A stretch of 64,000 nt of DNA, from assembly GCA_963930775.1 (NCBI GenBank), contig OZ005698.1, forward strand, positions 5,710,501-5,774,500. The letters run 5' to 3'. Each line of letters begins with the position of its first letter. Position 1 is the first letter of the stretch. Of this stretch, positions 14,201 to 23,299 are shown piece by piece. The notes under the pieces were generated by a model. That model was not told the origin of the DNA. It saw only the letters and a list, made by a program, of their open reading frames with translations, and searched no databases. A program made the position numbers and the translations under genes. The DNA comes from Cliona cf. orientalis (Eukaryota; Porifera; Demospongiae; Clionaida; Clionaidae).

Positions 14201-14514
14201 TTTGCCAACAATGTGGTGCAATGGTGTGTACCACTTGCCATGAGCCATATCACGAGGGAATCACTTGCGCAATGTACCAGTCAGGGAAACAAGCTGACAG
14301 AGATCTTGAAGATTGGATACAGCGTGATCCAGGTAATCGCAAGCGATGCCCAAAATGTTCATCACCCATTGAGAAAACGTTTGGCTGTAACCATGTTAAC
14401 TGTACCCAATGTCGAGTACATATATGCTGGTTTTGTCTGGACTATTTTTACCGTGAAGCTGAATGCTATGATCACATGTCTGCAAAGCATGGAAACTTTG
14501 GCCTTCAATTTTGA
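8254..14514 (+). CDS. DEAH-box RNA helicase / RING-IBR-RING E3 ligase fusion, last exon (5' incomplete)
   Basis: One uninterrupted exon of 2,086 codons. It starts at a splice acceptor (TGTTTTACAG|AGCGAT); no in-frame ATG precedes the first RNA-binding domain, so an upstream exon must supply the start. Order: an RRM-like domain (8340-8590), a charged Arg/Ser/Lys-rich region, a second RRM-like fold (8820-9035), and a coiled coil near 9760-10140. The helicase core follows, with GETGSGKSTQ at 10219, DEAH at 10510-10521, SAT near 10606 and QRKGRAGR at 11110-11133. After it come the helicase-associated and OB-like region, then further nucleic-acid-binding-like segments. The C-terminus is RING1 (13873-13990), IBR (14140-14280) and RING2 (14344-14490), with a candidate catalytic Cys in GCNHVNC at 14386. 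Plant DEAH11/DEAH12 share this helicase-RBR order. It probably unwinds RNA and ubiquitinates a bound partner; the substrate is unknown. Confidence 0.93.
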   Translation, partial: SDLVENASNISSDTESTHSSCVSDDTTQAKLYISGLPPEYTKHNIRRLFKRLNCGNFLQSVILFYDETKQSKCNGLVTISPASASNTVIKMTNGANIDDHHNLKISLYREKHSRPESSSQNSARRQRKGFDKASESNSQKSARMRRQRKDFDEKSESRCSSQKPRRKRDSDQTTKSKQPKEVSVPKKQLRSTVILNNFPNHLGKVEIEAITGCPGIEIAIDNEKNCAVLVLPKDVDPFHVCSTWDGKIFLGESIHAYVEESQVSYYGEEQSEISETSTKPQSRRRRGEQRKKQQSNVHQQEGDKDRIKFNIKASSDPSAVEMPVQSSVNSDGSEQLVTVPQTQLKSRNKESASTANRRGDEIAEHRIMFDPKECAASANVNPTATNSDKISYSQGDLMPNVKEVSSMPTDNDTKDFTNVMFHINCIMSKENFIKFMQHHLSSAILSEVEVKGVKHNQDEQSSSMIVQFPNLDTATSAIEQLQQNSDLTGEICEPEKSSAEVLFKEKISEFKQSIESKRKFFLAKHSRKTEMLVGERNKQNIPKKCSANVFQDIIAKREVLDQAINECNRQQTEFTTYCEHLNTRVNELEIEAEVLTIDSERKEASKQSLSERLSNLRKKFGNECSRLERALPMYAYRTHILEVIQQEGHQVIILIGETGSGKSTQLVQYIHEHEVASSGIIVCTQPRKVAAVSLAKHVSTEMGVALGQTLGYKTGLRGNNSEKTKVIYMTDHTLLNECIADPTFSKYSCLIIDEAHERSLSTDLLLAFIKKCLPKRPDLKVVITSATIDPKVFNEYFGGNCPIIKVPGRTYPVEIMWNPLKSEKSPLDKDYVSDCVNVACQLHEREPPGDILVFLTSAAEIERACQSTADRLGNNTIVLPLHGKLPPEEQQKVFQVDDQRKIVFATNVAETSVTIPGVKYIVDTGLAKELCFDPKKNMNSLEVRVISKSSAEQRKGRAGRTSAGKCYRLYSEALYDEMPSKSLPEILRVTLETTALKLHEFGVADVLSFDFVEEPDRIALVKAVENLQFLEAIKEGHLTDLGKKMAALPIDPHLSRIMLDGINWGVGLEAAVSAAISTLAGSVFFRAGTDEMKQESDMKTITFCHPAGDQMTYLQTYFQWATQERANQNKWCVEHYVNAKSMRMIRDLVKEFRDILRLQFNIILEDRPFNPEITEEVLPKLYFDTFIRNICIFLGHERVGYLNVNLPNERLFIFHGSPLRQLNVIPNVLVYEKTLVTSQHFLLQALPVKVEWIYEAIESGKLPCHPSDTALFNQHCVVPVVASNLGKYSLRRLQKNWKNNKKIMDITKPVEPQVDYNYKQGAMKVFVPTCHQNLVSQLLTVEVSEIRNELKGEVCEKGVTKDDDSVRIILACGVSVKHVLMPDQYRTVMIKGASVGTVHREEILQALRHFGVIERESRNFKNDCQMFVTFTNPDSACEAVRSFQEQLELPDCVIRPYTPYQRHQDSMSAFTLHVEWCRRARKQHAFVNFDNEEDFSIAVQRLCIPGHGTRFGIHSMRFRPSKDGATQLFVTNVNLYVTEDQLKEDIHAYLPEVSDDKFKVQIGYEKSFETTPQRLRELKQVLDELVSPRATSGKYKIFLNQPKHFFKTYKALIKFDNPDEGYSALEHIQFASIEGHTLSVKAELSSTVRYSTEVYSAVEKSIQEVTNEIHSRYGSVRVDHGKKDDKNKIIVRITSEDVNTFIIAKHALNSVISPFVMNCSTPELREFIQTPNCKRALEKIEAETSTYIRIDTRRATVSMYGHESNITKAQIEFNKCLSFLDDGAKCYEVRLKEAGKPPGLMKHFVSLFGPGLRLLQEREGVTTVRLDPRRQLVTVFATQSVYEFLNGKIDEYTKSFDPNLLSAIHHHKPDEIECCTCFTDIINPSDIFRLEYCGHTYCIDCMKLQLAPSTVDFPIVCAADGCSEPLVWKDIYNLSDQTGFNIRHLINASVRSYVAANQDRVRNCPSPDCSMIYSVTTEGKCFFCQQCGAMVCTTCHEPYHEGITCAMYQSGKQADRDLEDWIQRDPGNRKRCPKCSSPIEKTFGCNHVNCTQCRVHICWFCLDYFYREAECYDHMSAKHGNFGLQF

Positions 14515-14757
14515 TACCATACAGTATTAATTATTGTAGACACTTACTACTATTTACTATCATAATATATTATACTGCTGTGCTTTAATTTGTAGTATGA
14601 ATTAGTAACAGTTGCTGTTAGCATTGTGTTGTAGCTAGGGGTAGCTATACAGCTACACTTTTGTATTGGCTATGTGATTCAATTTCCAAAATTTTAATGA
14701 ATAGTGTCCAAAGCTGAATATTATAGTTGTTAAAGTGGTAGCTAGAGTGCTAGTACA
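14515..14757. other. Presumed 3' UTR of the helicase gene
   Basis: AT-rich sequence after the TGA stop. I see no canonical AATAAA signal close to the stop, so the transcript end cannot be placed. Confidence 0.35.
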
Positions 14758-14946
14758 TTAAAGGGGCCCCCTCACTCCTAAAATAATTACCTCAGATATC
14801 CCTCCCCCCTCTTAAAATCATAGAAAAAAAGACAGTATAATACTTGAATGTATCAAGTAAGAATCACAGTCTTGGTCGACCCGGCACCCTCCCCCTAACA
14901 TCATATAATAATTATAATGACGTACATTTTTCCAAAAAATAGTTTG
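14758..14946. repeat. Decayed MITE M1 remnant
   Basis: It begins AAAGGGGCCCCCTCACTCC and ends with AATGACGTACATTTTTCC and TTTGGAAGTGC. These are degraded forms of the M1 ends seen at 7618 and 15561. The interior is mostly lost. Confidence 0.5.
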
Positions 14947-14949
14947 GAA

Positions 14950-15186
14950 GTGCACCTACAAGATTTGATAGTCACTTACAAGTTTTGCCCTCTGGCTCTA
15001 GCAATACAAAAGTATAATATTTATGATCTAAACTTGTTAGACACTATTAATTTTAGTCAGTTTCTATGTGATTTAGAAGACCTCAGGGCTCTCATACAAC
15101 CCTCACTTCGCTCGGAATTCTATATAGAGTCCTTTGGTCTTCAAAATCACATAGAAACTTCCTAAACAGTATCTAACTAATATTAG
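14950..15186. repeat. Dispersed repeat R5, copy 1 (inverted to 55.9 kb copy)
   Basis: The stretch contains CCTACAAGATTTGATAGTCA, TTGCCCTCTGGCTCTAGCAA and a palindromic-style core around TTCGCTCGG flanked by CACATAGAAAC and its inverse. The reverse complement reappears at 55857-56082. It has its own internal inverted repeat (GTTTCTATGTGATTTAGAAG against its complement), so it is a hairpin-forming element. Confidence 0.7.
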
Positions 15187-15560
15187 ATTTAGTTAGAAAA
15201 AATGCAACTAGCTTCAGCATACAAAAGTACGCAAAATTAATACAGAACTGCATAGATCACATGCAGGTCACAACTATCCTGCTTGAGATATGAAACTATG
15301 AGTATCAGTTACCTAAATTACACTCAGAACAATTCTATAGAAAACTTCATAATAGTTGAAATGAATGTTCCACAAATAAGAAGCATCCCAGAGTCTCAAT
15401 ACTCTCTGGTTTATATGTAGCTATCACTATAATTCAAATACATTTTCATGGATTTTGAGATTTGATTTATGTGGACTACACTGTCAGTACCACAGTCGTT
15501 GTGGTGAGGTGGTTACATTCTGTAACTTTTTCCAACAGTTCCAGGCCGAACAGTTCTATA

Positions 15561-16029
15561 AGGGGGCTTGTCCAAAGTCCTTGTGGAAAAATTAACGTCA
15601 TTATGACGTTAGGGGGGAGGGGGTCTTGGCCCATGACGTTTTACAACTGCATTGTCAGCAGATTTTAGCTTTAGTTGTGATTATGCATTCTTGTGGTTGA
15701 ACAAGCCTAGACATGCCTCCAGCAGTGTCAAAATTTGCATTTTAGTGACAGCTGATTCAGCACTACGTGGCTAAAAGTGTACAGGTAGCTACAGGCAAGC
15801 AAGAAACTGTCAAAGAAGCACAGGTATGCAATGAATCTATGAAGACATAGCTAGCACTATAGAATACAAGTGAATACCGAATGTGTAGGCTAAATGGAGC
15901 AGAATCAGAATTTTAGTGTTGAATCTATGCTGAAATGCTGTGACGTTAAGAGGGGGGGGGGGAGGGGAGTAAAATGTTAATGTCATAATGACGTTAATTT
16001 TTCCACAAGGACTTTGGACAAGCCCCCTA
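15561..16029. mobile_element. MITE M1, copy B
   Basis: The terminal inverted repeats are those of 7618-8109: AGGGGGCTTGTCCAAAGTCC at the left and its complement at the right. The interior is the reverse complement of copy A (for example GAAGACATAGCTAGCACTAT here). Copies A and B therefore flank the helicase exon in opposite orientations. Confidence 0.85.
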
Positions 16030-16518
16030 AGACAGAATTAGAAGCAAAGACTCGCTTTATCCTCAGATTTTTACACCTATAATATTATTATTAAAAATAA
16101 TTATTATTATTAATGTATACAAACCTTGGATAATAAGTACACGCATGACATTATAGTAAAAAAGTTTAATGGGGTCAAGGTTTTGCAGAAGGCCTGTCTT
16201 CAAAAGTTTTTATCGTATAATGTTCATGGGCACAAGCTATCATGCTCATTCTTCATGGGTCTAATTTTTGTGGATATACAACATACCCATGAAAACCAAA
16301 AAATTGGGCCCGCTATATGGGCATACATACATATGCTCATTAGCTCGACCTTCTCTCTTTTCTCCTGCTCACCAGACTAAGCCATAGAATACAAATTATG
16401 TTATTAGCAAAACTGTTATTATTATGCTTATCTGATTCAATCTATAATAATTATTGGCAATATCCAAAATAGTTTAATGTGCTTTCTGTATATTATTATT
16501 ATAATAATACTAAAATAT

Positions 16519-16669
16519 TGTATCCCGTAAATCCTTGCTCCTTTGTGATGATACATAGGAATGAATTATGTCAAATTCACCTATAATTGTAGGGGCTCCT
16601 CATGGTGTAAATCCTACTTAATAAACTTGCTTGGTGTGTATCTTTACATGGGGAGGATTTACGGTATAT
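16519..16669. repeat. Short MITE with CCGTAAATCCT ends
   Basis: The left end, TATCCCGTAAATCCTTGCTC, and the right end, GGGGAGGATTTACGGTATAT, are inverted repeats enclosing about 110 bp. A related AATTTACGCCATT / GTAAATCCTTCCC pair occurs near 16755-16790. Confidence 0.6.
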
Positions 16670-17159
16670 CTTATTAAATACCAGTCAGATGGAGTTTTAT
16701 ATAGAAACGTACGTCCCATGTATAGCTATAAACTTTAAACGATTATCTTTCGGGGAATTTACGCCATTCAAGAGGGATGTAAATCCTTCCCATGAGTCAA
16801 TCATGGGATTCTTTTCCATTTTATGTATTTTTCTATCTGATCCTGTGTGGAACTGATCACGTGGCCGGTGCGTGTACCCACGTATGTACACCCAAAAGAA
16901 TGACATAACTATAATATATATACAGTGAAAAAATATTTTAATTAGTATCTTAAAATTAACTATGCATAAAAGACAGATAAGTTTGGCTTGAGATACATAG
17001 TCTAACATGGATGAAGTGTGGGGGGAAATGAATAAAAGTAAAGAGTTAGTGTGAGCAAAGGGAATTGAGAGCTGGGAGTGAGAAGTCCTACTGCTGTGGC
17101 AATCACGGAATTGAAACAAGCCATCTGGAAAAAACATAGGTCATATACAGTCTTGTAAA
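16670..17159. other. Non-coding stretch
   Basis: A 146-codon minus-strand frame exists here, but its sequence has no family motif and it overlaps the end of a MITE. I see no supported gene. Confidence 0.35.
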
Positions 17160-19380
17160 GCAGGCCAAGCTTGAGTTCAACACATCTTTCCTCAAGGGGT
17201 TTTAATTCAGCAAGCTCTTATTCCACTTAGAGGTTGCCACTTTCAGTGCAAGCTTTTGACCTTGTCCTTTACCAGGTGGGGTCCCACACTTGACACGCAT
17301 ACTCCATATGGAGTCTAACTATATAGTGATAGGTACAATTGTTTCAGTGAATTCTGGGATGTTGGTCCATAAAATCTCCGATAAAGAAGGCCAAGTACAT
17401 GGCACGCCTTGGTGCATATATTGTTGACATGAGAAGACCAATTATACTTAGACAGATCACTTACGAGTAGTACTCCTAAGTACTTGTAGCAGTCAACTTA
17501 TTCCAGGGACTATCAGGAAGTGTGGGCACTTTTTGCGAGAGATGATCATGTACTTAGCTACACAGGAGTTGATCTTCCAGCTGTGAATCCCCATTGTAGG
17601 TCAGAAAGGAAATACGATGAATGTAGGTGCTGAGTATTATATAGTTACAGTGAAAAAATATTTTAATTAATTTAATTTCAAGAAGTCATTTACTGAATAG
17701 GCCGGTAGTTGGAAGGGGCAGATACATCTGTGTGCATGCAGCTTTTGGAATAGGGACTATTTCCACATCCTAGCTTGGTAGCTACTCGGTATTTTGAAAT
17801 AGACAGACTGAAGAATTCAGAGTAGCTAATGCTTGTTGCAGTGGATTTCAACATTTTGGCCGATATTCCATCAGGACCACTAGCATAAGTTAGCTATGTC
17901 CAGAGATGAAAGATCATAGTCAAAGACTTCTTCTTCAGTGCAGAGGTAGCTAGTCCTCTGGACAAGCAACTTGGCTCCCTTAAATAACAAGTTGCTTTTC
18001 CTGATTGATCTCATCAGCGGCTTAGTCAGCCAGAGCATGCTATAAATATAAACAAATATTACCCCATATATATAATCAGTCCAATTCAAGAAAGGATAAC
18101 AACTCCAAACACCTAAGGCTAAAAAATAGAAATTGGTTTTTGTCATACAATTTTGTGATGATGCCAACAAATAAGAAGCATTGGAAATTAATAAAAAACA
18201 AAAAAACAAACACTTATATCCATCTTCCCAGAATCCCCTATAATTGCATATTCATTGGAGAAACAACTTTTCCCTGAAATCAAAAAATTAATAGTCCGAG
18301 ACAAATTAAAACCAGTAGCAGAAAGTACTGAATTAGAAGACACACAGCCAAACCAGAATACACAATAATATACCATACAATTTAATATCCATACACTAGC
18401 TATAATATTCAAAGGTAGTCTCCAAAATTTTAGGAACCCAATAAAACGATGCTGCCGTGTAGCTATGTGCATTATGCCCCCTATTAGAAACCAGATGCTT
18501 TGTATAAAGCACAGTACTTAAACATAAATTTCCAATCAGTCAACCCCATCCCAAGCAATTTTTCAACTGCAAAACCAAAAATGTCATATGCAAAACACCT
18601 GGCATATGGAGCACAATATGTGGGCTACACCACCAGGCCAATTATATGTAGAATAAATTGAAGAACACTCATCTGACGGCCCTGTGATTCAACATATTAT
18701 TATCAAAGAGATAAAACATGAATACAAAAAATAAGATTCCAAATCTTAAGCTTAGCCCGGGCACCAACCAATGAAACAAATACAGAATTTTGTAAGAATA
18801 CCTATAATATGGATATGCCGACCAGGCAACCTAAATAAACTCAGTAGTAAAGGCCTAATAGCTAATAATTATACTTGCAATTATACTTCGAATCCAGACT
18901 CCTAGTACAAGCCTATCAAGGTACAAAGCGTGAGTGATCCCCACCCAACCACAGATTATTACTATTAAAATTTAATAACAAGTTCTATTTCCTGATTGAT
19001 CTCATCAGTGGCTTAGTCAGCCAGGGCATGCTGTGCCTTGACTTCAAAAGTATAAGCATGAATAATTATTGTTTCATCCACTTTTAACACGTGCAGGCAT
19101 CAATGTCATCAGACATAATATTAATCGAATCCCAGTTGAAGTCGTCAATGGCCGAGCTCACAGGCACCCTCCCAATTTGCATATTATGAATACTTCCAGA
19201 TTCTGTGGCCCTTAATTACTTTTAATTCTATGTTTGCCAATTTCTGTTAATAGTTACGATGACTCCATAGTGATCAGGCGTAGACAGTGGTGGTACAGTT
19301 TCACACCTGTGCACTAACGATTCCTCATTGGAGAACAATAAATCATTATGAAACTGTATACAGCGTCATACCCACATGCA
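17160..19380 (-). pseudogene. Decayed non-LTR retrotransposon (LINE) relic
   Basis: Read on the minus strand, the conserved parts of a LINE polyprotein appear in the right order. The endonuclease C-terminus comes first: DLLFSNEESL, then STPDHYGVIV, about 19340-19250. Next are SSAIDDFNWDS (near 19150), PLMRSIRK (near 18010), a GPDGIS-like palm motif with APSNYRPI (17875-17690), CYKYLGVLL (near 17485) and HVLGLLYRRFYGPT (near 17380). Stops and frame changes occur throughout, so it is dead. A 0.9 kb insertion (18041-18971) interrupts it. The type resembles the CR1/Jockey side of the LINEs. Confidence 0.8.
17982..19032. repeat. 931 bp insertion flanked by ~60 bp direct duplications inside the LINE relic
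   Basis: Near-identical segments at 17982-18040 and 18972-19032 share CCTGATTGATCTCATCAG and GGCTTAGTCAGCCAG. They flank 18041-18971, which is AT-rich and without a recognisable gene. The duplicated segment belongs to the LINE coding sequence. A target duplication this long is unusual for a transposon; local duplication or an unknown element are alternatives. Confidence 0.6.
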
Positions 19381-19599
19381 TCTTCAGGCATAGCTATATA
19401 GCTAATAATTATACTTGCAATTACTCTTAAGTAAGTTATTGTTATTACTGTGTGTAATATTATTGTTTGCAAAGTATCAAGAATATTATTCTCTTGAAAG
19501 TAAGCATTGGTATGATGCCTAGCTAGGCTCCATTTTTTAATAAAATTTAATCATGCCATGCATATTATGCAAGTCTCACTGTACACCTGGTCCATGCAT

Positions 19600-20370
19600 G
19601 CCAGGAGGTAACCACATTCACCAATTGGTTAGGAGGGTTCAAAGTACCTTCCACCACATGGAGGAAAAGGGACATTTCTTTTATTGGGTTCCACATAACA
19701 TAATATTATTATCACTTTATTTTCACAGTAGCTAAGTGGATAATGCTAAGATATTCATAAACAGGAAAGCATAATCTCTCATCAACAGGATGAACCTTGA
19801 ACCACTACTATTATTATTATTTCCCTTGAACAATGCCACCACATGGAGGAAATGGGATATTTTTATTGGGATCAATAGTAGTACAGACATAGGGATACTG
19901 TACCTAACCTAACAAGCTACACTAGCTTTGCAAATTAACCCACCAAGAACGCATGACATAAGTTGTAGTTGCTAGGCAAGACCATTAAGCTGTAGTGCAC
20001 TTGTAGTATACCTAGGTTTCTGGAGAAAATGTGTCATTATGCTTGATAATCACTTAGCCTCATCTTGACCTAGAGCTACCACAGCCAACCATTACTACTA
20101 GCTATTTATTGCACTGGCCCTACCTTTGATCTCTATATGGTTTCTGTGATATGAAACTTAAGATAGTAAGTGGATAATGTTAAGTGCTCACAAACAGGAA
20201 AGCATAATCTCTTATCAAATTAGACAATACCCTAGTATGGAGGAAAAGGGTGAACCTTGATCCATGAACTAGGTACTTATACTATCAAAATTTGGCATTC
20301 TTGTGGAGAAGCTACATCACTTTTAAATTAGTATGTAGGAAAAGGGTGAACCTTGACACAATTAGATTTA
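19600..20370 (+). repeat. Local degenerate duplications
   Basis: Two phrases recur. CCACCACATGGAGGAAA occurs at about 19650 and 19840. AAACAGGAAAGCATAATCTC occurs at about 19762 and 20192. GGAAAAGGGTGAACCTTGA recurs at 20243 and 20338. The spacing is irregular, so this is a series of short local duplications. No gene is apparent. Confidence 0.6.
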
Positions 20371-20723
20371 GCTAGGTCAGTACTTTTATCTCCCACAACC
20401 CACACCACAAACTTGAACTGAAGAGCCACAGAAAATAGGGAAATATCTATTTTGGTATCCCTTACATCTATAAAAGAAGCAGTGAGATAGAGTTCGTAGC
20501 ATAGCACCTCGAATTTTAACTTAATGTGGATTGCTTTGAAGAATCTTCACTTTTGAGATTTCTGACATCGATTGTGATAAAACTCCTGCAAGTTTGCAAG
20601 TGAGATGCTCTCATGTATATACAATGTCACTGAAAGTTAAACCCTGCTGCAATTTACTTAATTGTTGCACATTTAGTATGTTTATATTGTGTAACAACTC
20701 TATCTTCTCAAGTATTTTGGTCT

Positions 20724-22080
20724 ATGTTCATGCCTTTTATCTGCTCCGTAGGTATTATACATGGCTATACTCTCTCAGCCTTGATAATATGTTTGATTGC
20801 TAGTGTGATCGTGATGAACAGTGTCTGTAATGGAGCATCAGCCATCAGTAATAGTCAGGATCAGATCGAAAACACAACTAGTGATCAAGGTGCTGAAATG
20901 AATCGTACATACAAGTACTCACTCTTGAAGGATGGTGTATTTGAAGGCGATATCGTGATTTCTGAAGAGCTCATTCGTCTATACTACAATCTTAGCAGCA
21001 TACCAGGTGGTGAAAAGTATTACGAACTTGTTTCAAAAGAACAGACAACTCTATGATCAATGTTATGGAGAACATGGAACAAACAAAAAAGCTTGAAAAG
21101 CGAGCAGCTATAGCAGTTGCATCTCGTTTGTGGACAAATGCACAAGTTCCCTATCAGTTTACATCCACAGTTCAAACAGAGCTCAGGCATCGCATTCGTG
21201 ACGCTATGGACCACTGGGAAGATCGGACCTGCCTAAGATTTATACGTTGCAATGCACAAAGCGACTATGTAGACTTTGACAATAAAGAAATTTAAAAAGC
21301 ATGTTAATCTTGGGTTGGTAGACAAGGAGGAAATCAGACTATCAATGTATTTATTGACTCTGACCGTCAATATAGTTTTGGATCAGTTGTCCATGAAGTG
21401 GGACACGCAGTTGGCTTTTGGCATGAACAAAGCAGACCAGATCGAGATTCTTATGTTCGTATCAACCTTGATAATGTAAAAGCAGGTAAAGAACGTAATT
21501 TTATGATAAAGAATAACAATGAGGTCAATTCTCGTGGCGTAGCATATGATTATGGTTCTGTGATGCACTATGGAACAACAGGCTTTGTGCGCGATAACTG
21601 TGATGGCTGTCAGACAATTGAAGTCTCTAATGCTGCTGCCTATAGTGCACAAGGATGCCCAACAATCGGACAAAGAAATGGACTCAGTGCCAAAGATATT
21701 CAGCAGGCCAACCTTCTCTATTCTTGTCCAAGAAGTGGTGTCACTGGATTACCTGTTATATACATAAAAAATTGTCGGTCCATACCTGATACGGATCCAA
21801 TAATATGGAACAGTCCTGATCCATATGTTAGAATCACTGCAGTTGATTCATCTGGTGTGCGGTATGTCTTTTGACTACAGCATGTACTGCTTGACATTAG
21901 CAGCACTGAGTGTCAAAGTGAGATACGCAAGAAATCTGCAGGACACAGATCCAATTTGGAACAGCCCTGATCCGTATGTCAAGGTGGAGGCAACCAGTTC
22001 AGCAGGATCACATGCCCTGAGTACCAACTACATTGATGGCACTGTCCACCGCCCACATGCTTTTCGAGCCACCGCCAGCT
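20724..22080 (+). pseudogene. Broken astacin-family metalloprotease with C-terminal C2-like repeats
   Basis: A hydrophobic N-terminus (20724-20830) looks like a signal peptide and is followed by a propeptide-like region. The astacin domain starts near 21113 (LWTNAQVPYQF). It has the full zinc site HEVGHAVGFWHEQSRPDRD at about 21393 and the Met-turn SVMHYG at about 21560. Two repeats of a C2-like segment follow (DPIIWNSPDPYVRI near 21795 and DPIWNSPDPYVKV near 21950). They join if a 46-48 bp intron is removed at CTG|GTGTGC ... CATTAG|CAG (about 21852-21900). The frame shifts near 21050, and two TAA codons at 21293 and 21305 interrupt the domain. The gene is therefore dead or carries assembly errors. 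Its 3' end is lost after about 22080. Confidence 0.8.
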
Positions 22081-22149
22081 TTTTCTATTACCGTAAATCA
22101 AGAAATTTATGCGTACATCTTATTCATGCTAATTCATGCGCGGTATAGC

Positions 22150-23299
22150 CTAGGCGCATGAATAAAATTACATTATTTTTACCAACGCAATTATTACCCA
22201 CACACATGCGCCAGTGGTTTACCACAAGGTCACACACCAATGCATGCTAGTGTTAGTGTGTATATAGCTACCTGCACTACTGATTACGAGTTTGCTCAAG
22301 TATTTTTAACCCAAGGAAGCTCTGCCTATTAGCTATGTGAATCAGGCAGAGGGAAGCAGAGGAGGCTAATAAACTGAGTATCAGTAATACTGAAAAGATC
22401 AGTAAAATTAATTATACCCATTTGTGATTCTGATTGAGAGACTCCAGCTAAAAAATAGCTACTCTGGGAAGTATCTCAAGGTTGAAATGCGCATGATTTT
22501 GATGGCATTAATTTTTAATTTGATCAAAATGACACTGAACTGCATGATTTTAATGCAATACAAATTTCTTGATTTATGGTATTGCATCTATCAAAATTTG
22601 TGTCGGAATAACCCCGCTTTACCTGGCTTCAGCCTCATTTCTTTGCTGATACAGCCTTTTTTTTAATACTTATTGTGTATCCTGTTTTGCTGTTTGGCGT
22701 ATCATGCGCCAGCCCCTTTTTTGTGTAGGAGGGGCTGGTGCGCGAGACTCTTGTGTCCAGACCCCACCCCCAAAAAGGAGGTGAAGGGACCCACCCTCAA
22801 AAGGAGGTGCAGGGGTCTGGGGATGAGACAGATCTGGGCACGACGTAGTCAGCTGATGTCGATGGCCGTGTACACGTGCGCGTACGTGTATAGTTAAGGT
22901 TGGACTTTGGAGGCATGGTAGAGGATTATGTAATTATACGGTGTCTTGCAGAGTATTAATTTCCTTTGAAATCTGGCTCAGATTTTGGATGCCTATGGTA
23001 AGTGCCTGTCCGAGAAGTGCAGGAACATTTTGTCCGACAACTGCACATACTTTGACACTGATGATCTCAGCTATTACTGTTCTCCCTAGTTTGGTGTCCA
23101 AAAGTTAATGTTTGACAATAACATAATTAACATAGAAACAGATAGACAGACAAAAGCTATGGATCAAAACATGGTACGGATCAAATGGGGGCTAATTTGA
23201 GTCAATTGTTGTCTACCATACGAGAATAAGAGTCAAAATTAGATTCCGTATCTTTAGAACTCATCAGAGCAGCCAGTATGACTATTGTTTGATCCTTTA
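22150..23299. other. No gene seen; C/G-rich hairpin near 22708
   Basis: A GCGCCAGCCCCT ... AGGGGCTGGTGCG inverted repeat lies at about 22708-22744. It is followed by CCC-rich and AGGAGGTG repeats up to 22830. No coding exon with a family signature was found. The last part is AT-rich. Confidence 0.4.
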
